The notes beneath the pieces were generated by a model. It was not told the DNA's origin. It did not search any database and saw nothing but the letters and a program-made list of their open reading frames with translations. From Lachnospiraceae bacterium (GTDB taxonomy: Bacteria > Bacillota > Clostridia > Lachnospirales > Lachnospiraceae): 64,000 nucleotides of DNA. The position numbers were made by a program, and so were the translations under genes. The stretch is taken from contig JAFYDI010000110.1 in assembly GCA_017544835.1 (NCBI GenBank), positions 1 to 64,000 on the forward strand, given 5' to 3'. Positions 59,810 to 64,000 of the stretch are shown one piece after another (the first letter of the stretch is position 1; every line of letters begins with the position of its first letter).

Positions 59810-60415
59810 TTAACCGAAAATTCTTCTTTTGATTGAAGAAATAATATCTCCGAACAAACCGCCCGCTCCCTTAACAAATGCAACACAGGGCTTCCAGATA
59901 AGAACCGTAAGTCCGATAAGCACGAGGCCTGCGCCGACAGAAGCGATTGCGGTGGGAATGCTTACGTACAGCAATGCGGGTACAACGCTTATGAGACAGG
60001 CAATTCCTGAGATGCCAAAAGCAAGAAGGATGATAAAAAGCGTTGCCACAAGTACCCAGAATACGAGGAAAAAAGTGAATGCAAGGATTACTGCGGTAAG
60101 AATCAAAGGAAGCCATATCGGAAATCCGATGATTGCAAGTGTAATCCAGAGCCAGCCCCAGCCACTCTTCTCGGCGTTCTCACGGCTCTTTTTAACTTTT
60201 TCCTTAACAAGTGCGGGAACCGACTTGTCAAGAACCGCTTCGTGTACGATTTCGGGAATGCTGTCCATGGACTCAACGGCTGCTTCTTCGCTCATGCCGT
60301 CTTCCATGCGGTCGCATATCATTTCGTCATAATATTCAATCATGCTCTCTATGTTGCTGATGCTTTGCTTCTCAAGCTCAGCTTTAAGTGTCCTAAGAAA
60401 TTCCTCTTTAGTCAT
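59810..60415 (-). CDS. DUF1700 membrane protein
   Basis: 201 residues. Cytoplasmic N-terminus MTKEEFLRTLKAELEKQSISN with the YYDEMICDRMEDGMSEEAAV pattern of DUF1700 (HAAS) proteins. Four membrane helices follow from about residue 90, and a short charged tail ends it. Start overlaps the PadR gene by 8 bp. DUF1700 proteins bind or modulate PadR-linked surface systems, though evidence is thin. Confidence 0.85.
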   Translation of the reverse strand: MTKEEFLRTLKAELEKQSISNIESMIEYYDEMICDRMEDGMSEEAAVESMDSIPEIVHEAVLDKSVPALVKEKVKKSRENAEKSGWGWLWITLAIIGFPIWLPLILTAVILAFTFFLVFWVLVATLFIILLAFGISGIACLISVVPALLYVSIPTAIASVGAGLVLIGLTVLIWKPCVAFVKGAGGLFGDIISSIKRRIFG

Positions 60416-60731
60416 GATTCTCTTGTCTCTCCTTTACAATAAACTGATAAACCTTAATAATCTCTGCCCACTCATCAAGGAGCTCGTCAATCTTACGAGT
60501 TCCGGCGGGAGTAATGCGGTAGTACTTTCTCAATCTGCCGTTATGTTCCTGACTGAAAACTTCCAAAAGTTCTGTCTGCTCAAGTCGCTTAAGAATCGGG
60601 TACAGTGTTGATTCCGATATTTCAATAAACTCGCTTATATCTTTAACCAACTGGTAACCGTACGATTCGCCGCGCTCCAAGACTGCCAGCACACAGGCTT
60701 CAAGGATACCGCGCCTGAATTGTGAATCCAT
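60408..60731 (-). CDS. PadR-family transcriptional repressor
   Basis: 107 residues from ATG 60731 behind TGGAGGTATCT. Winged helix with GILEACVLAVLERGESYGYQLV, ISESTLYPILKRLEQ and RLRKYYRITPAGTRKI. PadR proteins usually repress their own operon, and the promoter just upstream carries nested palindromes. Controls the DUF1700 and DUF4097 genes with which it is coupled. Confidence 0.9.
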   Translation of the reverse strand: MDSQFRRGILEACVLAVLERGESYGYQLVKDISEFIEISESTLYPILKRLEQTELLEVFSQEHNGRLRKYYRITPAGTRKIDELLDEWAEIIKVYQFIVKERQENHD

Positions 60732-60795
60732 AGATACCTCCATTTTGTAGTATTTATTCGGTTGTTCCTTTTACACTGTCTTGCGTAATACACTG

Positions 60796-60852
60796 TGACG
60801 TGTAATACCTCTCGACACGTCATACTATACGACACATAGTATAATGTGTCAA
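60796..60852 (-). promoter_or_regulatory. PadR operon promoter with nested palindromes
   Basis: Minus-strand TTGACA (60852-60847), 17-bp spacer, TATAGT (60829-60824). Three perfect inverted repeats overlap it: GACACAT/ATGTGTC (60831-60850), ATACTAT/ATAGTAT (60822-60842) and TGACGTGT/ACACGTCA (60796-60822). Expected PadR operators. Confidence 0.75.
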
Positions 60853-60936
60853 GGGGTATTTCAAAATTTTTTTTAATTTTTTTGCTTAAGGGTGGGGAAA
60901 TTGGCCGGAAACGGCTTAAAATCGGGAAATTTGGGC

Positions 60937-60962
60937 AAAAGAAAAGCCCGGGAAATCCGAGC
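60937..60962 (-). terminator. Terminator of the ECF S-component unit
   Basis: On the minus strand GCTCGG pairs with CCGGGC through one wobble, followed by TTTTCTTTTG. Confidence 0.65.
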
Positions 60963-60968
60963 TTTGTC

Positions 60969-61499
60969 TTAGTAGTAACCGTTATTGGCACTGTTTTCGA
61001 GCTTTAAAAGCAGGCGGCTTAAGGGGTATACAAGTGCCCCGAAGCAGAAGTTGCCTGCCGCGTGTACGCAATCCCAGGGGAAGCCTGAGGCTATCCATGC
61101 GAGGGTGCCTTTTAAAGAAAGCCCGAAGGCGATGGCCTGGAAAGGCGCATAAAGTGTTCCGTAACAGAGTCCGTGCAGTGCACAGACTATCATATATACG
61201 GGAACCGCAATCTTGGGCGGCATCTTGCGCGGAAGCGCCAAAGCGACAAGGAATAGAATAGGCCACAGATACCAGTAAGGTATCCACCATATTCCAAAGC
61301 CCGTGTAAGCGCCTTCAAGAAGTATAAAGACGATTACGGGTATAATGCCCTTGCTCCTATACACTATCGCAAAAAGCATCGTGAACATTCCGAGCATATG
61401 CACATTCGGAAGAAACTCCAGAATCTGCTTGGACGTAAACATCAAAGCGCCAAAGAAAGCGAACAGTACCATTTCTCTGATACTTAAGTGTTTATTCAA
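60969..61499 (-). CDS. ECF transporter S component, probably for a corrinoid
   Basis: 176 residues with about six membrane helices (VLFAFFGALMFTSKQILEF, GMFTMLFAIVYRSKGIIPVIVFILLEG). The layout fits a substrate-binding S component of energy-coupling-factor transporters, which use shared EcfA/T subunits encoded elsewhere. It lies 3 bp after a DUF4430 lipoprotein gene under a cobalamin-type riboswitch, so cobalamin or a precursor is the likely cargo. Substrate is inferred from context. Confidence 0.78.
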   Translation of the reverse strand: MNKHLSIREMVLFAFFGALMFTSKQILEFLPNVHMLGMFTMLFAIVYRSKGIIPVIVFILLEGAYTGFGIWWIPYWYLWPILFLVALALPRKMPPKIAVPVYMIVCALHGLCYGTLYAPFQAIAFGLSLKGTLAWIASGFPWDCVHAAGNFCFGALVYPLSRLLLKLENSANNGYY

Positions 61500-61502
61500 A
61501 GA

Positions 61503-62021
61503 TTATTTCTCAACCTTGAACATGTAGGTGGCACCGTCTTCAACGTTAGTGGAATCTACACCGGTAGAAGCGTATTCACCGTTAATGTAGAATGCCCAGT
61601 AAGTGCCGTCGTTCTCGTAAATAGCCTCGATACCGTTAACCTTGGTAACGTAGAGACCGTAAGCACTGTCGGTACCTTCGATTAAGCCTTCGTCAAGTAA
61701 AGCTTCACCTACGGTAGCCTTTTCGGTAGTGATTTCAAAAGGTGTTTCGTTGCCGTCTGCATCAACTACAACGAACTTAAAAGAAGCGCTCTTAGCTTCT
61801 TCAGCGGGCTCTTCAACAGATGCCTCGGTGGAAGCTTCGGTAGCTTCTTCTACGGAAGCCTCGGTAGATGCTTCAACGGATGCTTCAACAGATGCTTCAA
61901 CAGAAGCTTCAGCAGCAACGCTTGATACGGATGCGTTCTTCTTCTCGCATCCAGCCATTACCATGACCATAGCCGCAATAAGGAGCATGGAGATTATTGT
62001 CTTTAAAACTGATTTTCTCAT
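61503..62021 (-). CDS. DUF4430 lipoprotein, likely corrinoid binding
   Basis: 172 residues. Signal peptide with lipobox MAGC (Cys 25), then an EAS/VEAS repeat spacer (residues about 37-75) and one DUF4430 domain (ETPFEITTEKATVGEALL, GTYWAFYINGEYASTG). DUF4430 resembles the C-terminal domain of intrinsic factor and transcobalamin, which bind cobalamin. With the riboswitch upstream and the S component downstream, a surface corrinoid-capture protein is likely. Start follows TTGGAGGAACTAAC. Confidence 0.8.
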   Translation of the reverse strand: MRKSVLKTIISMLLIAAMVMVMAGCEKKNASVSSVAAEASVEASVEASVEASTEASVEEATEASTEASVEEPAEEAKSASFKFVVVDADGNETPFEITTEKATVGEALLDEGLIEGTDSAYGLYVTKVNGIEAIYENDGTYWAFYINGEYASTGVDSTNVEDGATYMFKVEK

Positions 62022-62114
62022 GTTAGTTCCTCCAAAAAGAAAAATAAATATTATTAGTGGTCGGTTCCGTAATGTCCTGTCGGATTGTGGTGCTCGCGCA
62101 AATACTTTCGTATC

Positions 62115-62298
62115 AAAACGGGCGGGGCTAAGTCTTCCGGCTCATATGTATACGCTTCGGGAATCCTTCTCGGCGTAAGCCAATGGATCCGTAATGGTAC
62201 CTGAATCTGCGGCGAAGCAGGCATCCCTATGCAACATATCTACGGCGGCGGGCCCGCGAAGGCATCTGACCTTCTTCCTTACTCCCCTAACCGATAAC
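62115..62298 (-). ncRNA. Cobalamin-type riboswitch
   Basis: On the minus strand the 5' part reads GGGGAGTAAGGAAGAAGG, followed by GCCCGCCGCCGTAGAT, matching the consensus order GGGAA, GGUG-like and CCCGCnrCUGU. Downstream comes CCATTGG in the B12-box position, then GAGAAGG and GAGCCGGAAGACTTAGCC, the usual AGCCGGGAGAC-like closing region. The box deviates from the strict GCCACTG. It precedes the DUF4430 and ECF S genes by about 95 bp, so it should lower their expression when cobalamin is plentiful. Position of the expression platform is not resolved. Confidence 0.7.
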
Positions 62299-62402
62299 AA
62301 GGTTTTATTATAGCAGAAAATCCCCGCAATTCCATATTTACTTTACTAAAAACACGAAAAACGATAAAATCTTGGTAAGATTGTTTATAAGGATATGTAT
62401 TT

Positions 62403-63296
62403 ATGGAGAAACTTTTGGTAATAACGGGGACAAATGCCTCCGGTAAAAGCGGCCTCGGAATTGAACTTGCGCGTAAATATGGCGCAGAAGTAGTGTCCGC
62501 CGACTCAAGACAAGTGTTTACGGGCCTTAATCTCGGCTCCGGCAAGGTTACGCCCGAGGAGATGAAGGGTGTGCCTCACCATTTGCTTGATGTGGCTGAG
62601 CCGAACGACTTTTTTTCGCTGTCTGATTATCAGAGACTGGCTTATGAAGCAATAGATGATATACTCGCGCGGCAAAAGAAAGCATTTCTTGTAGGCGGCA
62701 CCGGACTATATGTGAATTCAGTTGTGGACGGTTATAACTTGTCTGAATCCGCTCCGGACCCTGAAATACGTAAGCAAGTGGAAGAAAAGACCCTTAAGGA
62801 ACTTGTGGAGATGTTAGGCGAGCTTAATCCGGCGGCTATGGAGCGTGTAGACCTTAAGAATAAGCGTCGCGTGGAGCGCGCAGTTGAGAAGGCGCTTGCC
62901 GGCGACAAAGAGGAGAATCCGTCGGAGAAGCGTTATGAGACTTTTGTGATAGGTGTGACGTGGCCCCGCGAAGTCTTGTATGAGAGAATTCGTGAGCGTC
63001 TCGACAGAAGACTCGACCAAGGCATGATTGATGAGGTTGTAAAGCTTCGTGAGGCGGGTGCAACGGACGAGTTTCTTTATAAGCTGGGACTGGAATACCG
63101 CTACATCTTAATGTACCTTCGTGGCGAGTTTGCTTCTTTTGACGCTTTCTACGAGACTTTGTTTAAGGAAATCAGGCATTTGGCCAAGGAACAGATGACG
63201 TGGTTTCGCAAGAGAAAAGACATTCACTGGATAGATATGACGGGTGACCCAGTTACGGAAGCGTCGCGATTCATCGAGGCCTTCTATGGCTTGTAA
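62403..63296 (+). CDS. miaA: tRNA dimethylallyltransferase
   Basis: 297 residues. P-loop TGTNASGKSGLG, the motif VSADSRQVFTGLNLGSGKVTPEE, FLVGGTGLYVNSVV and LKNKRRVERAVE, with the C-terminal EIRHLAKEQMTWFRKRKD. Transfers a dimethylallyl group to A37 of tRNAs reading UNN codons. Ribosome site is weak (AAGGATATGTATTT). Followed by metG after about 90 bp with its own promoter. Confidence 0.93.
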   Translation: MEKLLVITGTNASGKSGLGIELARKYGAEVVSADSRQVFTGLNLGSGKVTPEEMKGVPHHLLDVAEPNDFFSLSDYQRLAYEAIDDILARQKKAFLVGGTGLYVNSVVDGYNLSESAPDPEIRKQVEEKTLKELVEMLGELNPAAMERVDLKNKRRVERAVEKALAGDKEENPSEKRYETFVIGVTWPREVLYERIRERLDRRLDQGMIDEVVKLREAGATDEFLYKLGLEYRYILMYLRGEFASFDAFYETLFKEIRHLAKEQMTWFRKRKDIHWIDMTGDPVTEASRFIEAFYGL

Positions 63297-63323
63297 ATTG
63301 TGAGTTTGTAACCTTCTGTCGTG

Positions 63324-63353
63324 TTGACATGTGACGAAGCACGGCAGTATAAT
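63324..63353 (+). promoter_or_regulatory. metG promoter
   Basis: TTGACA (63324-63329), 18-bp spacer, TATAAT (63348-63353). The leader to the ATG is only about 25 nt, too short for a T-box. Confidence 0.8.
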
Positions 63354-63384
63354 AGCGGGTAGATTTTTAATAAGAGGTTAGATT

Positions 63385-64000
63385 ATGGATTACGTTAAAG
63401 AACCTAAGATGCGCCCTGTATTTCCCAAGCGCGCAGTCGTAACCGGAGGCATGCCCTACGGCAACAAAGAACTTCATTTCGGTCATATCGGCGGTGTGTT
63501 CGTGCACGCAGATACTTTTGCCAGATTCTTAAGAGACAGAATCGGCGAGGAGAACGTTATTTTCGTGTCAGGTACCGACTGCTACGGTTCCCCTATCTTA
63601 GAGGGCTTCCGTAAGGCCAAGGAAGCAGGTACTTTCGACGGCACAATAGAAGATTATGTTCGTAAGAACCACGAGTCTCAGAAGGATACACTCGATAAGT
63701 ACGAGATTAGCCTTAATCTCTTCGGAGCTTCCGCTTTGGGCCGCGCCGGCGAGATTCATAAAGAGGTTTCCCGCGAGGTATTCGAAGGACTTTATGAGAA
63801 AGGAACTCTTGAGAAATTAAGCTCTCCTCAGTTCTACGACCCCAAGTTTAAGTGCTTGCTTAACGGTCGTCAGGTAATCGGTAAGTGCCCTATTCAGGGC
63901 TGTCAGTCCGAGAAGGCTTACGCAGACGAGTGTGACCTTGGTCACCAGTATATGCCTACCGAGCTTATCGACCCTCACAGCACTCTTTCTGGACTTACTC
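63385..64000 (+). CDS. metG: Methionine-tRNA ligase (5' part)
   Basis: Open from ATG 63385 to the window edge (about 205 residues). Class I synthetase with the HIGH-type motif HFGHIGG after VVTGGMPYGN, FVSGTDCYGSPI, and a zinc-knuckle-like CPIQGCQSEKAYADECDLGHQ. Charges tRNA-Met. The leader AGAGGTTAGATT before the ATG lacks a strong ribosome site. C-terminal region lies outside the window. Confidence 0.9.
   Translation, partial: MDYVKEPKMRPVFPKRAVVTGGMPYGNKELHFGHIGGVFVHADTFARFLRDRIGEENVIFVSGTDCYGSPILEGFRKAKEAGTFDGTIEDYVRKNHESQKDTLDKYEISLNLFGASALGRAGEIHKEVSREVFEGLYEKGTLEKLSSPQFYDPKFKCLLNGRQVIGKCPIQGCQSEKAYADECDLGHQYMPTELIDPHSTLSGLT

Noticed and set aside
63354..63384. T-box leader before metG
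   Set aside because: The leader from the promoter is about 30 nt, too short, and no T-box sequence is visible.

Overview
The window looks like chromosomal DNA of an anaerobic Firmicute, most likely a Lachnospiraceae-type gut or rumen clostridium. The evidence is strong AGGAGG-type ribosome sites, intrinsic terminators behind most transcription units, a perfect CIRCE element, a PadR-DUF1700-DUF4097 operon, an ECF sigma/membrane-serpin pair and CUT2 sugar import next to a GH31 glucosidase. Genus and species cannot be fixed from this sequence. Most genes lie on the + strand and base composition is moderate. AT-richer blocks occur at about 17-22.5 kb, 25-26.5 kb and 47-53 kb, and short GC-rich patches sit inside a few genes.

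Layout. 1-6.2 kb: CUT2 sugar ABC transporter (3' end of the binding protein, permease, double ATPase, second permease), then a GH31 alpha-glucosidase. 6.3-10.4 kb: a putative RNA-repair/RNA quality-control locus with a ribbon-helix-helix/WYL regulator, a three-unit array of small structured RNAs (two tRNA-derived), a TROVE (Ro60-like) protein and the RNA ligase RtcB. 10.5-12.5 kb: ECF sigma factor and membrane-anchored serpin. 12.7-16.5 kb: four-gene redox/hydrolase operon. 16.5-22.5 kb: accessory island with three TGACCC/GGGTCA hairpins, a small membrane protein, a truncated-looking MqsA-type protein, a PLD-helicase-DUF3427 protein coupled to a Nudix hydrolase, and a RhuM protein behind an SOS-like box.

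22.5-36.4 kb: mainly single genes. These include esterases, an ArsC/Spx-like protein, a cyclophilin-like lipid-side protein, a Mor-like/ParB-like fusion with a P-loop kinase, macro-domain and vWA proteins, zinc-ribbon membrane proteins and YitT. 36.6-45 kb: a DUF6056-like membrane protein, a NYN-type nuclease, a LytTR-DUF3021 pair beside an ABC exporter, glutathione peroxidase with an OhrR-like repressor, CIRCE-controlled Hsp20, and ribosomal protein L25/Ctc. 47.1-53.2 kb: an unfamiliar six-gene locus built round a soluble, three-domain FtsK/EssC-like ATPase with two membrane coiled-coil proteins and two small helical-hairpin proteins. 54-58 kb: zinc uptake (Fur-family regulator, ZnuA/C/B, accessory lipoproteins). 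58.6-60.9 kb: PadR-DUF1700-DUF4097. 61-62.3 kb: cobalamin-type riboswitch driving a DUF4430 lipoprotein and an ECF S component. 62.4-64 kb: miaA and the 5' part of metG.

The two best candidates for undescribed biology are the RNA-cassette/TROVE/RtcB/RHH-WYL locus and the FtsK-like small-helical-protein locus. In the first, three RNA units share a 5' box ending in ACAGCAAC and a complementary closing stem, and two of them carry intact tRNA anticodon and T arms. That suggests dedicated RNA clients, decoys or ligation substrates of the Ro60/RtcB machinery. In the second, ATPase domain order and gene neighbourhood resemble type VII secretion, but I see none of its usual partners.
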